Assembly (NCBI GenBank): GCA_904063045.1
Contig: CAJFCJ010000010.1
Span: 558,001 to 622,000 of the forward strand
DNA from: Dimorphilus gyrociliatus
Lineage: Eukaryota > Annelida > Polychaeta > Dinophilidae
DNA length: 64,000 bases
Reading direction: 5' to 3'
Shown here: positions 1 to 13,400 of the stretch, piece after piece
How the letters are laid out: every line of letters begins with the position of its first letter
Position numbering within the stretch: position 1 is the first letter of the stretch
Program-made: the position numbers and the translations under genes
The notes under the pieces: generated by a model
The model's input: only the letters and a program-made list of their open reading frames with translations
Told to the model about the DNA's origin: nothing
The model's database searches: none

Positions 1-585
1 TTTTGCTTTATTCATCGTTTATAAAATAAGATTAAATAATTAATAGAGAACTTTAAAATTTATACATACAACAAGTGTGAAGAAATGCGAGAGTTTGTGT
101 TTACTCAATTGATGTTGCATTGTTTATGAAAGAATGTTAAGAAAACATTTAAAAGTGTTAAAACAATTGTAGTTTATACGAAAACAAGTTTGTTTGATGT
201 TGTAGACTGGTTACGTGGTGTTTTGTTTATTTGATTGAAATGCGAAAGAGGGACAATTTAGTTTGCAAATATCATGCTAAATTATACAAAAGTTTGAATG
301 CAAAGACATGTAAAGGGAAACGTATATCAGCCAAATGATTTTAACATTGTATTAGTTATAATATAGCCTTTTAGGTATTTTCACACAAAACTTTTTTGAA
401 TAAATAATCTACTTTCGAGGTTTAAAACTTACGGCGGTAAAATTCTCCTCTGTGAGAGAGTTTTTGGAAAAACGGAAGAGACTTAAAGACTCTTTGGCCA
501 CTAATTAACAAGTATACAAATTACTGTTTGCCAAATAATTCAGGACAATGACCTAATCAAATATCAAAAAAAAAAATTCGTGCAT

Positions 586-613
586 TAGATGGCGCCATAA
601 ACGGCTATATAAA
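586..613 (+). promoter_or_regulatory. Core promoter candidate: TATA box with a CTCF-like site
   Basis: TATATAAA lies at 606-613, and AGATGGCGCC, matching the short CTCF core, lies at 587-596. The ATG of the small ORF is about 320 bp downstream. A donor-like AAAAG/GTAAAA at about 689 and an acceptor-like TTTTTTTTCAAAACTAG ending at 854 suggest a 5'UTR intron. Promoter function is inferred only from position and motif. Confidence 0.4.
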
Positions 614-932
614 TTAATCCTTAGACAGATCGATTGTAACCCGCCTATTTCGCATTTTTGCTGCCCCGATCGAATGTTCACCACAAAAGGTAAAATTAAG
701 AGGATTCATAGGCTATTTTTGTTGAAGAGATTGTAAAATTCTTGAATAATCCCCATTTTTTACGAATCTACCGAAGCTCTCCGGTGTGTTGATAGGCCTT
801 TCAATAAAGTCGTATTGTAAAGAGTCAAAGACTCGTTTTTTTTTCAAAACTAGGTCATATTGAACATCTTATCCAAGGCCCATCAAATACCGTTTAAAGC
901 TCGTTGAAAAAAAGCACTGTATTCTATAAATT

Positions 933-1271
933 ATGGAAAGAACTCGAGCGATTTCGTCTGATGAATTAATTCTCGAGCACATGAGAACAAAACGGGTAGT
1001 TGGAGTAATGAAAAAGGATGGAGAAGAGACACCCGCCTACTTGAAGAGGGTCGAAAAGACGTCAACTTCATCGGAAGATGGGGATAGCGTTCTTAAACTC
1101 ATAAGAGATAGTAGATTGACAAAGGACATTCAAGAGCGATATTTAAAAGGAGCGAGTAGTTCGATAGAGGAGAAAGACGATCAGGATTTAATGCTTCGAC
1201 ATATGAGAAATAATGGAGTAGTAAGGAAGAGTATTGAATATATCTCGAATTTATCAGTACCTTCAGAATAA
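933..1271 (+). CDS. Small basic/acidic helical protein with three internal repeats, function unknown
   Basis: An uninterrupted ATG-to-TAA ORF encodes 112 residues and is preceded at once by an in-frame TAA (927-929), so the ATG is a genuine ORF start. I do not recognise a family. The protein is highly charged with no signal peptide or membrane segment. A motif recurs three times: DELILEHMRTKRVV (residues 10-23), DSVLKLIRDSRL (51-62) and QDLMLRHMRNNGVV (84-97), which suggests a tandem helical unit of about 35-40 residues. The spacers are Ser/Thr/Glu-rich. A TATA box and possible 5'UTR intron lie upstream. Composition differs clearly from the surrounding AT-rich DNA, which supports coding. It could also be the last exon of a longer gene, but no acceptor abuts the frame. 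Confidence 0.6.
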   Translation: MERTRAISSDELILEHMRTKRVVGVMKKDGEETPAYLKRVEKTSTSSEDGDSVLKLIRDSRLTKDIQERYLKGASSSIEEKDDQDLMLRHMRNNGVVRKSIEYISNLSVPSE

Positions 1272-3791
1272 ACAGAAGAAATAGAGAACAACATAAACTT
1301 TTACAATATAGATTTAACTTTTTGCGTTATATTATTGGAAGAAAAAGAGGCAGAAAGGGAAAGAAGGAATGATTGGAGGAAATTACGATAGAAAGAAGGA
1401 TTTTAGTTACGCTACAACTTCGATTAATAGTGATTATTCTTGGAAAAAAAAGAAGAAAAGGTCCTTCTCCTATCAATATAAAATATCCAATTTATTTCAT
1501 ATTTCCCCCGTAACTAAAAGCTTTGTTAAATGCCTTAATCTTAGTTATTTTATAAATTTCTTTATACCATTCTCTTTCTCTCTATCATCTCTGTTTCTTT
1601 CGAAGACTTGAAACTTTTACAATCAACATTTCGTTATAAAAAAAGAGAGGAAAGCAAAGATAACGTTAGCTTATCTACTTTCCTGTTTTTGTTTTATATA
1701 TATATATATATATATAGAGTATATATACGTATATATTTTTTTGGAAAGATTTTATATAAATATAAATAGTTCAATAAGATCTGTTGCAGGAAAAAAAAAT
1801 AGATTTTCACCCAAAATGATGCTACTGATTTTTTTTTTTTTTGCTTCTTTACTATTAATACTATGAGTACGCTATTATTTCTATTATCAATTTACAATTA
1901 ATACTATAATCTCAATTCATTACTTAATATGCTTAATTAAAACCTATACATATATATATATATATATATATGTGTGTAGAGAAAGAAAGAATAAGTTAAT
2001 AAATTGAATATTGCTTTACGGACTTGTATTATATTTTATAAAAAAAGGGCGTAAACGAATAAGCTGTCAATAAAATGAATATCTGTGATTAGTTAAAGCT
2101 GTTAGTAGTAAAAGTCCATTTTTATTTTCAAAAGAACTCGAAGAGAGTTAGGCTTATTCTTTATTTTTTGTAATATTTTTTTGTTTAAAAAAAAAAAAGA
2201 AATAAGTAAATTTAGAGTAAAAAGTATTATTATAATTTAAGCTGTATATACTGTGGAAAAGTTTAGATTCTATTAAAACTTCTTTTATGTTAAGTAAAAG
2301 TTTAACTTATAAAAAAAAATCGAATGAATAGCCAACATTGTAAATATTTGATATATACACACATACATACATAGTCTGAGTGGAAAAATGAGATAGATAG
2401 ACAGATAGGCGACGCATAGTTAAAAAATTTTTATAGATATATTCGTGTACGCAATATTTTATAATTATATATATATATATATATATATATCTGTATAATA
2501 TGCGTGGAAAGTTGAAAATGCAAATATATCCAGGTCTATAAACTTCAAAGTTCAATAAATCAATAATGCAGGGACAAAATTTAAGAAGAAAAAACTATGT
2601 GTGGTTGAGATCCCAAGAAAAAATATCGATAATATTTATTCTATTTTGGCCTACTTTGATTGCTTTACGTACAAAATCGAAGTTAAAAAAAGAGTATATT
2701 TTAGATTACCTAGAAAAATAAAGGAAAAGAAAAATAGAATAGAGTGATTAAGTGATTATACACCCTCTAACGAGATAACATATAATGATGTAATAATGAA
2801 TATTTCAACTATCAATGATATACACTATTTCTTTTGCAAAATACCAATTCTTACCAAAGTACTGAAGTGTATAAATAAAAATAACAATAGCAATAAAATA
2901 GAAGATATAGATATAGATATTAAGAAATACTGGAAATCTATATTTATTTATATCTTCGTTTGAATTATAAGTGTATATAAATACATATCGGAAGAGATTT
3001 CGTACAATTGATAGAGCTTGGCCTATTCATTAATAGCTTTGAAAAATTATTGTTTGTAGAAATGATATGGTGAATAATAAAAAATCTTTTATGTGTATTT
3101 GCACGAAATATGGAAAGATAATAACAGAAATAAAAGGAATAAAAAGATAGAGAAGATAGATATTAATGATGTATAACTGGTATAGATTTTTGTTTCTTAC
3201 ATTAATGCATATCTATGTTGGTATTAACATATTTTATATTCAAACTTATTATCGAAAGTTAAACACTGCAGACAAATTAATACTTAGATACAAATGTACA
3301 CAAAACATTCGACGAATTAAAGATACCGTCACTCATAAAATGAAATAGCAAGCCCAATATGTCAAGTGCAAGATTAGAAGCTTTTTTAATACTTTTTTTT
3401 TCAATGTAAAGTTATTTAACAGATAGAACCTTTAGCAAATAGATTTTTGTAATAAAAATATAAAAAGGCCTCTCTCTTCGACAATGACAGATAAAAATAT
3501 TTAGGTGCTTTGTTTTTGCTTGAGTAATATAAAAAAATTGGGCAAGTAGCCGGTAAAGAAAAGAAAGTTGATAACTTAAAATTTTATCATATTTTCCACA
3601 CTAAAATCATATACTATATGTTATACATCTTTTAAAGCATTATATACAAGCTGAGCTACCTTATACCGTCTCTAAATTTGAAATATCAAATGTGGTTGCT
3701 AGAAAAAAAATAGAATTACATATGAAATGCATTAAAAGGAAAACAATTATTGAAATATAATACAATCAACAAACAATGTGCGCGCTTAAAG

Positions 3792-3824
<33 letters not shown>

Positions 3825-4198
3825 GGGGCCAGTGAAATTAGAGAGCGCAGTGTGAATTTGTTACGTTATCTTAAAATTTTGCATATGAAGTATAAAGTAG
3901 TTAGTAACATTCTGAAAATAATAAAATGTAAAACGTATTCAAAAAAATAGCGATTGCGGAAAACTTGACTGAAAGTAGTAGGACGTTCTCTTTTTTTTGC
4001 TCCATAAAATTTCTCTAGAAGTTTCAACACCAAATTTACATATATATATATATATCAGCTGGAAGCATGATTCTTTTTATGGGCATAAACTTTTGATGTT
4101 CAGTCCTTTTCAGTACAGTTTTCTATCGCATTGTTTCTTTAGAATTACTGTTATCTGTAGACTTATGAATAATGAATAATTATATATCACTAGAATCT
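1272..4198. other. Intergenic AT-rich region, no gene recognised
   Basis: Runs of (TA)n lie near 1696-1715, 1950-1971 and 2466-2490, with poly-A/T tracts throughout. Short ORFs here are low-complexity and AT-driven. The right part is the 3' flank and probable 3'UTR of the minus-strand bHLH-PAS gene. Confidence 0.6.
3792..3818. repeat. (GA)n microsatellite
   Basis: An almost pure AG dinucleotide tract followed by GGGAGAGAGGGGG. It generates a spurious Arg/Glu-rich ORF. Confidence 0.9.
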
Positions 4199-7100
4199 CT
4201 ATAGAGCATCACAGTCCAAATCGATGTCCAGCAAATCTACAGAGGTATATTCGGCATCTAAGCTAGGAAAGTCAGTTTCCAAATTTTGTAGAATTGTATC
4301 CAAATCATCCAAATTTGAATATTTATCTTTTGCAAATGACTTTATACTAGTAATTAATAGGTTTAACTGCTGATTTAACTTTTCTTTAAGCATTTGCTTC
4401 GTTTTCTTTAATATCTGATGAATACCGGTCATCTGTTTGGCGGTTATACTTAATCTTTGAACCAGCTCAAAGTTTTGCGATTGTTGACCCCTCAGTAATT
4501 CGGTTCTTAAATTGGCTGCACAGGTTTCTTTTGATCTTATAACTTCCGATATTTCTGTTAATTTTCGTACCAATTTAGAACAAACGTCCAGTCGCATCTG
4601 TAAAAGCGATTATATTATTACAATTATTGCATTATCCAATTAGAAAGAATCACGTAATCATTAAGAACTTATTCCAACTTTATTGCCTATTAATTGCCAG
4701 ATATTACTATAACATTCGCTAATTTTGTTAATTATCACCGTCAGATGGCGATTTAATCCTACACGAGTGAACCTAATTTGGGATCACAAGGAGGCTTATC
4801 TGCTCGCTAGCGCCATCTTTATTTTTAACTGTAATAAAACAGATTTCCGACTATGACTTAAAAAATTATTATGATAAATAACAAAAGTAAACATTCAAAA
4901 AGGATAGATCCAGGTCAAAGAGTAGAAAAGAGTGGAAATTTTTGTGTTCTAAGACCTTTAAAGCTACATGACAAAGTTGAAAAGTGATAACGAAAAAAAC
5001 TGAACTCTTCACTTTTTGATCCCAAATTCAAAGTTGAACCACCAGGTACCAAAATGATGTCAACCTATAATTTTTTTATAGCATCCAAATTAGAGATAGT
5101 TGTCAAATAGAGGAAATTAAAGATTTATTTTTTGACCCACTTAATATAGATTAAAATCAACAAATATGTAACGTATGTAGTGCTCTTAAAGATACTTAGA
5201 CAGTATATATATATATACTTTTTTGTCCTAAATTGCTAATATATATGCTGCATATAGATGGGGCATATTAAAAAAAGTTGCTCGTATTTACCTTATCCTT
5301 TTCTGATAGACAATCTATTGTTATACATGGAACTGAAATCTCTTGACAGATTTGTCTTAATAGTTCACTGTCAGAGCCAGGAGGGGATGATTGAATATCC
5401 ATATCATTAATATCTTCAGGTATATTTGGTGGGGCTGATGCTGGTCCCTTAATTATTTCCACAGCTTTTTCATTATTACAGCCGCAATCTGATAGTGTTC
5501 TTTTCACCAAAGAGTCGAAACACGGTTTTACGAAGGGTACATCCTTTTGAATACTATATTGCCCGGTATCAACAACAGTTTTTCGGCTTACGTTATATCC
5601 TTTTCTTGGAAATAGTTCTTGTCTAGTCAAATCGATTTTATATTTAGTCTCACCAACAACCACCTTAACCTTGTCATTTTCTGATTCCATATCGATTTCC
5701 GGTTCTGGATCCGAAACCTCAATAGTAGCTATTCGTTCCGTAATGTCCTCCAATTGCAGCCCGTTATCGCTGTATTTGGAAACTAAGAGGCTTTGTTCTT
5801 TTAACAACTTTTCACCTTCCTCTTTGTCAACTACTTCGTTGACGGAGATTATGTGTCTAGGTTTGGACGTCCACATGTCGACAACCATGTGAGATCTATT
5901 TTTAATATAAATCTGTTGTCTAGTTTTGGTGAACATCCGAAAACAGGTGTTTGGTATATCTCCAGTGGTCAGAACTGATTTAAAGCAAAAAACAAGAAAT
6001 ATTGAGCTTTCAAAGTAGATACTATATATATACTGTATATAAAAATATACATTTAAAATACATATATGCATGTATAATGAAAGAATAGCTATGTATATAT
6101 GCAGTATTAATATTTTATATATAGGGAGCATATCATAATACAAGGTATGTTTATTTTTTACCTATTTTTGAAGCACGTCCTTGCTGTTACTACGTTGATA
6201 GTATGGATAATATTTTTTTAAAAACTTATGTAAGCATTTGTGGAGGTAAGTATATCGACCTACTGCAAATTATGCAAATAAATCAATTAGCTGGAAAAAA
6301 TCTTAGTCGGCCTATTCGAATTGGATTTCAACTGTTTTTGCTCCTATTTATTATATATTGTTGGGCTATAGGCCTACAAAGCTTTCAGAGAGGATATTAA
6401 ATAACTATAGAAATCATCGATCAAGTATCTAAATGTGCTAGATTTATAAAAAAAAAGAATCGCAGTTGTTAACTTACAAATATTATGTTTTAAAACAATA
6501 GGTCCAATATCATCAGGATGAACCAGAGCGTAAGCTGAGAAACCAATCGATTCGGACGGGAAGAAGCCTGTTATGAGGCAACCCTTAGGATCGCTAAAGA
6601 TAATCTTTCCGTCCATTGAATGCTGAGTCACCCATTGATTAGATTCATCGGCAATCGGTAATAACTCGGTCGTTGGTTCATCTCCTGCCAAACGGCAAAA
6701 GCTTATCAAATAAGTTTTATGATTTTCTCTGGCGTCCAAGAAAGAAAAAAATTCTAATCGAACATATCCATTATTGTCGTTTCTAGCCAACCGAACATCA
6801 AAGTTTCGTTGTTTTTCATCAGTTACTACACGATAAGAGATATTAATAACTCTGCGTTGAGCAGTAAATAATAAATATTTGCCTATACCTTCTTCAAAAG
6901 CCCTGACAAATTTTGAATGGTCAGCAGGGTGTACAAAATTAAGGAGAGGGCATCCAAGGATGTCAGCCTGTGTAAATTGCAAAAATAGAATTCTTAATGG
7001 GATAAAGCACTATAGGTTCATGAAAGATTTACCAATTTGTAACCCAAAACATTCGTAATAGTATCAGAAGAGAAAACGATCTCGCTCTTTTCGTCACATG

Positions 7101-8668
7101 CTAAAATGAAACCATTAAAATTTTCCAGAAGGATATCAGTTAAATTCTGATTTCTTGGAAAACTTGGCCAGCGGTTTAAGTCTTTGCATCTTTTCAGTAA
7201 ATCTGTGTTAATTAAGATAAAACAAATAAAAGATAGTATTTTAGAGTGAAGACTTGAAATTGAGTAATAATTGTTGTCAGGAATAGAAAAGAGTAATTAG
7301 GGGCGTCCTCAAAGAGGAGCGCAAATGCATTTTTTTTGCATTTATATCGATTTCTATATACAAGGTGTACATATACTTAGCTTCACACTACTTAGTTATT
7401 ATCAATGTCAAACAAGGTAGATAAAGAACAGCTTATTCCTGGATGAAAAAAAAATAACTAAAAATACATTGGAGGGAATTGAAAATTTGTCCTTTTCTGT
7501 CAGTTTTTTTCCATCCCCACTGCTTAACATCCCGTAAAGAGGTCAACGAATTATTTCTAAGAAAACCTTGCGTGATATTATATAACATAAATAATTTCGG
7601 CATTAGTTGCTATCAAGTAGACGCTAATTATTAATGTCAATATCCAATTATTAATTTGAAAAATTGAAAGGAAAATATATTCATAAATGTTTTATCTGGT
7701 TACTTGGGATTTGTTCTGTAATTTAAAAACCAGTAACCTTTTTAAGGGGTACGGGAACAGTGTAGGGAAAAAGAGGAAGGTAGTATGAGTATTAAAGGAA
7801 AGAAATGATTGCATGTGGTATATGAAAATTTTAATAAGATTTGACGTCATTGTTAAATTGATGAAATTATTCATAGATAAAGTAATTTTGCGATAAAAAG
7901 ATGATCGATGGTGGTACATCTCCTAAAGATAGTTTGAAATCTTTATTTGTAATTAACAAATAAAGGCAATAATAGTAATTAATAAATCATTAAATTCCTT
8001 TTTTACATATAGCAGCTTAAATTTGACAATATAAACCTCATTAGAACTATATGTTCACATAATAGTAGAGCAGGCAAATACTGAAAAGCTTTCATAAATG
8101 GACATGTCCTACTTTAGTTCTTGATCTAATATTGCCTTTCAAAGACACTTTCTTATATTAAACTCAGGACTATTAATGGAAATGATATTTCCCTGTTAGA
8201 TAATTATGAGAAATATGCTACGTCTCCCCTTTTTAGAAGAAGATATTATATAATATAATAGCATTTTATATATCATTTCTTATCAGTTTTCACTCGTGAA
8301 TTTGATATTATAAATATTTCCTTAGGATGCTTATGATATTTTTACCTTGATGAACTTTTAAATAATTAACGGCCAATCGTAAAATTGATGTTTTATCCAA
8401 TCTTCTGTTAGATCTTTCCACAACTGGTAGTTGATTAGCCAATTCACTTATAAAATAGTTTAGCTTGTCTCGGCGTTGTTTCTCATTCTCCTTTCGAGTC
8501 AACCTTAAATCAAACAATTAATTTTGATATTTAAAAATCTATCGTTCGATATCAAATGTTATTGTTCGGAGAAAAAAAGAACAAAACATATATTAACCTC
8601 TTTGCGTCTTCTTCCTCTTCAGAATTGGAGGATACCCGACGTTTTCTACCCTTCCGATTCATCTCCAT
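4199..8668 (-). CDS. bHLH-PAS transcription factor, Met/Gce-like (juvenile-hormone-receptor type)
   Basis: Six coding exons join in phase: 8598-8668, 8346-8503, 7033-7202, 6478-6967, 5292-5974 and 4199-4597, giving about 656 residues (start ATG 8668 or the in-frame ATG 8662). A basic N-terminus leads into a bHLH (about 24-75) with EKQRRDKLN in the basic region and LDKTSILRL in helix 2, a pairing typical of Met/Gce proteins. PAS-A (about 97-180) contains GFILACDEKSEIVF...VLGY and LLNFVHPADH. PAS-B (about 244-350) contains TQHSMDGKIIFSD, SAYALVHPDD and CFRMFTKTRQQIYIKNRS. The tail has a predicted helical/coiled-coil stretch (about 525-610) and an acidic Leu/Asp-rich end that could activate transcription. 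Family knowledge: such factors act in the nucleus as heterodimers on E-box-like DNA, and Met PAS-B binds sesquiterpenoids. CLOCK is the main alternative, since the end of PAS-B (W, then SKP) also resembles it. The family is certain; Met-type assignment is moderate. Confidence 0.88.
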
Positions 8669-8944
8669 AGCTTCTCTAATAGTAGAGAAAATGATCAACT
8701 TATTAAGTTAACTTCCTTAGAATTCGATAGTAACTAATGAGAGCACATTAATGAGGCGTTATGCGATCTCTTATAAAACGATGTTTCAAGAAAAGAAAAT
8801 TGCAAACTTTTCAGGGCGATTTATTTTCTTGGAGCGAGGCATAATCCAGGTAATTGGTTAACATAAATTAAGCGTCGAACGACGCGCTTATAGCCTATAG
8901 GAGTTTAACGCCAGCTGTAGTATACAAGGTCAAGGACAAATGCA

Positions 8945-8953
8945 ACCGGAAGT
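8945..8953 (+). promoter_or_regulatory. ETS/GABP-type site ACCGGAAGT
   Basis: A full-consensus ACCGGAAGT lies 277 bp upstream of the bHLH-PAS start codon, in a locally GC-richer stretch. Such sites mark many metazoan promoters. The link to this gene is positional only. Confidence 0.4.
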
Positions 8954-9477
8954 AGCCAAGGGCTGTCAATAACCGACTACAGTGAAGAATATTCTGTTGT
9001 TACCAGTATTTGTAGTCGAGTATAATAATGATAGAAAAATTATTTTAAGGCTTAATCAGTAAAGAAAAAAAATTCTACTGACCGATGTTGAAAATGTCCT
9101 GGATCAATTTAAAGGAACTTTCACGCACACTTTGTCACATTGATGATGCAACACATAAGTAGGTCATAAAACTAGATAGAATTACGTCTTATCAACGTCT
9201 ATACAACGTGCTTTGTTGATAAACTCTGCTCTAAAAAAAAATTATTCTTAACGGTCCAATTTGATCTTAATTTAAAAAGCGGGAAATTTAAAATATGTTC
9301 CAATCTATTGTGAATATTTAATAACATAGAAAGAAAAGGAAGTGATAAATGTATTTTCTTTATTAAGAATAGTCAAGATTTTTACCTTAGTAGTTTAATA
9401 ATACAAATATTACAATGAAACAAGAACATAAACTCTATATAAATTGTCAATTTAAGAGAGACTGTGGTAAAATAACA

Positions 9478-9503
9478 TTAATAATAATAATAATAATAAT
9501 AAT
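9478..9503. repeat. (AAT)n microsatellite
   Basis: About eight tandem AAT/ATA units. Confidence 0.9.
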
Positions 9504-10243
9504 GTAACGTTTATAATTTGTTGGACGGTTATAATTATTCTTCAAATGATTTTTGTTTATCTTCTTTCCCTATTTCTATTTCTTTAGCTTGAACAGGAAA
9601 TCTTCCAAAAAAATGTTTCAAATTGAAGCATTACGTTTACAGTAACATCTATTAATTTCTTTCATGTTGACATAACGTTCATATCTTAACATAGGCATAT
9701 ATATTATTCATCAAAAGTGTAGACACACAGTATATAAATACATATATAAATTTATGAATATTTCTAGTTCGCTATCTATTGGTGAACCAAGATTTTTATC
9801 AGATCTATAAGGCATATACTTATATATTATAAACACACATGTGTTCTTTATATCTTAAAATTTTTGCTGTCTTATCGATAATACTTATCGCCCCGCCTTC
9901 CATAGATTGATTAGGTTGATATTTAGTCGTTTTTACTCAACATCTCAAAGTCTCAAACCAGACGGTTGAATTTATAGATTATTGAAAATAGTTATCATCG
10001 ATAGTTCATACATAGCAGGTCAATTCCTAGAAAAAGAAGCATGGCTTTTATAAAAATCTTCCTGTAATACTTCAAGTCAAGTTTCATTTTCAATAACTCT
10101 TTTGTTCTTACTAAAAAATATCTCAAAAAAATTCAGAATAGAGGCAATATGGGGTATATGCATACATGTATATATATATATATATACTAATATATACAGT
10201 ATATAATGTATATATACATGTATAGATAAAACTAGACTATGTT

Positions 10244-10249
10244 TTTATT
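10244..10249 (-). promoter_or_regulatory. Poly(A) signal AATAAA for TRMT9B-like gene
   Basis: AATAAA on the minus strand, 170 nt past the stop codon of the methyltransferase gene; the nearest good match. Confidence 0.4.
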
Positions 10250-10418
10250 ATGCCTATTAAGCCATACTTACTTTCGTTGTAAATATACACGTTATAATGA
10301 TTATAATATTAATCAAACCATAATGATAATTGTATAATATTTTACGCAGACATAACAGAAGCTGTACTTGACATATATGTTTTTTTTTCTTTTCTTTTTC
10401 TTTTAAAGGACATTAAAA

Positions 10419-13400
10419 TTAAAACGTCCATATTCTAACTTTTTCGGCCACGAGACACCAATTACCGTGATCATATTTTGTGCTAATTATGTGTAAGTTT
10501 TTTATCTTATCCTCAATAAGAGCATTTAATTCTCCCTTTCTAAATACGTGATAGTATCTGCTAAGAGACGCCTCGTTATTATCACCGGCTTCTGAGTCGC
10601 TCTGAGAACGAGGTCTTGGTGACTTGTTTACGCATTCTATAGGCAGAGAGTCAGCTTTATGAACATGACGCCTTTCCCTCTGTTCTCTTTGATAGTCTAC
10701 GGCACTGTCTTCTGATTCTGTTGAAGAACCCGTTGACGAACGTACGAGTTTTTTTATTCTCATTCTATGGGGCCATCTATCGGTCGAGGGGAATCTTGCT
10801 GGGCGGATAGGAGGTGGAGGTGATACTTGTGGACCAGTTGGTCGCTTAACCGCAGTTTCCATCGAAACAATAGCATTTTTTGTTGTTTCTTGCCAACTAG
10901 CATTGACAAAGACTGAATCGTCGCCTCCGTCTAGAGACGTTTCTCGACTGCAATTCGGAGTTCCTTCTAGACTCTTTTGCCTTACAAGACGTGGAGGAAT
11001 TTTTTCAAACCGTTTTGCGCTGGCTTCCAACTCTGCAGCTCGAGAAGTCAAATCAGCCGGGTCACTAGTCGATAGATGGCGCTGCAAACTTTTCTTTTGC
11101 GTCCTTTGCCCGGGCATTCCCGTGCTACTTCTTGGAAAGTGTCGGACATCGAACCCGCTTTGTTTAACAGCTTTTTTATAATTTTCTACCATAGCTTTAT
11201 GAGGATCGAGAACGAATGGGTCTTGCTCTAGAACTTTCTCCATTAATCGCTTGTAGGCTAAATCCTGGAGAGCTGATTTGTCTGAGACTTGCAGCTGTTT
11301 AGTCGGCTGAGGTTGTTCATCATCTTGGCTCATTTTAGAAAACCAACCTACCAGTTTAGTCTTGACAAGATTTGGTAAACTACTACTTCGATTTTCTTCA
11401 CCTCCAGTGTTGCTTTCTGTAGAATCACCACGACTATTGCGCAAAGACAAGAAACCTGACATTCTTATACGATTAATTGTCGGAGTGGAGGGGGGTTTTT
11501 GAATAGATTTTATATATATTCCCGAATCTTGAGATCGGGCAGTTGAACCTGCCTGCATTTTTATAGTTGTATCAGAAGAACATCTCTCTCTAAGTGCTCT
11601 ATTTCGTCGAAGAGATTTCTTTTCTTCTTCATCCCCACTAGTTGAGCTAGCCGAACTTCTTATCCTCCTTTTACCAGGTGGCAGGCGCCATGGAATTAGG
11701 ACATCTTGGGCGTCGAATTTCCTTAATCGCTGTTCCAATGCCCAAACGTAAATCATCAGTTTACCGCCTGGACGTAATATTCTTGCTAGTTCTCGTATCG
11801 CCGCTATCCGCCTTTCAACATTGGTCAAATGATGTATAACGCCTATGGATATAACTGCGTCGAAAGAATCAGATTGGTAGGGCAAGTGCAAATTGTCTGC
11901 GAGACTGACATCGTTTCCCGTCCGAAGAGCTGCCAATGTAACTAGGGGACCACAACGATCGCTACCAGTTACAAATATCTTTGGATTGACACTTAAGTAT
12001 TTTCCATGTCCGCAGCCTGAGGAGATAAAGAAAGGATGAATAGAGCTATTCATAAAAAGAGAACTAATAAAAAAAATAGGTAGATAATTCCTAGAAAAGG
12101 AAGATATTTAGCCTTTCCTTCCTGTTTCCCCTATTTCTAATTTATAGCTAAGCACGTATATAGGAACACAAACACGCTTTCCGCCCTACGCTCTCTCCAA
12201 CTCCAATTTACTTTTTCTATTTCTTTTTCTTCATGTTCTCTCCTCCTTACCTTCCAAACAATAATGACATTTTCCTCTTTTTATTTATCTTCTTTTAGGG
12301 AAAATCTCTGATAAAGATTAAGATCCCTAACAATAGATGAAAAAAAGTTCTTTGGAGCAGTTTTATGGTTTGAATTGTGTATTTTCCTTTTTGAAGGGGA
12401 TCAAATTTACAGTCTCCCTTATGGATATGTATACCGGAAGAGGGGATGAAGAAGGAAATAAGGAATAGATAAAAATAGAAAATGAAAAACAAAACGTAGT
12501 AAATTAGCTTTTTCCGGTTATAAAATTAGGTGCTATCATATAACAATAATGACTTTTCATATACACGTAATAAATCATTCAGAGCAGCAATTTTTGTGCT
12601 TTGTTTTCCTGCCGTTTATAAAGCTGTATTTTACGTAAGTTAAGTGATAATAAATTAAGATGACGTCTAAAAAGTTTCAATTTGAAAGAACGTCACGAAG
12701 ATGTATTGAATTTCATATTAATATTTGCAGTTGAACTAGATTTTATTCTTCTTTTGGAATTAAAAATAGAAACAATTCTATGTATTATGATGAATAGATT
12801 TCAGAGGCTATCCAATGGAATTATTCATGTAAAAAAGACTTCTTAGAGGGGAAGAAACACTCTAAAGCGCTTCAAAGACTGAATTTATGCAACAAATCTT
12901 CTGGGTTTTTTTTTAAGAATAAAAGGGTCTACCGTGTGATGGTTGTGTTACGTCTATAAAAAAGAAATTTAATCGGACGCTCTTTTCCTAATTTGGTCAC
13001 GGGGTGACGTCAATAGAAACGACAATCGCCTTTCCCTACTGAGTCATTCATTCCACGCCCGATTTGCCATTTTCATTAAGATGTTGAAAATTACCGTCTA
13101 ATTTTTATCTAAAAATGCGCATGCGCAAGCTAGTCACGTAAAACGATTGTCAGCTTTATAACGTGTATCCACCTTGATGCATGTACAGATTTTAACAGGT
13201 CGACGAACTATTGTTTACACCTGAAGGCTTTGTTGATGCACTTCTTTTCAAATGTTTATTATGTTTATTCTCACGAAAGAAAACCTTCTTTGTTTGTATT
13301 TTTTTTCATCTGGATCAATCTTGAACTTAAACTATTAAATTATTCAAAATGAGAAATAGAGAGAAGTTGGAGCATATGACACATTTTCTTACCTTTGTTA

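Larger units (their letters stand above)
8669..10418. other. Intergenic region: 5' flank of the bHLH-PAS gene and 3' flank of TRMT9B
   Basis: No ORF of note. Contains a consensus ETS site near 8945, an (AAT)n tract at 9478-9503, (TA)n around 10171-10187 and a poly(A) signal for the gene to the right. Confidence 0.5.

Noticed and set aside
10903-11181. 92-codon plus-strand ORF
   Set aside because: Antisense shadow of the TRMT9B insertion region.
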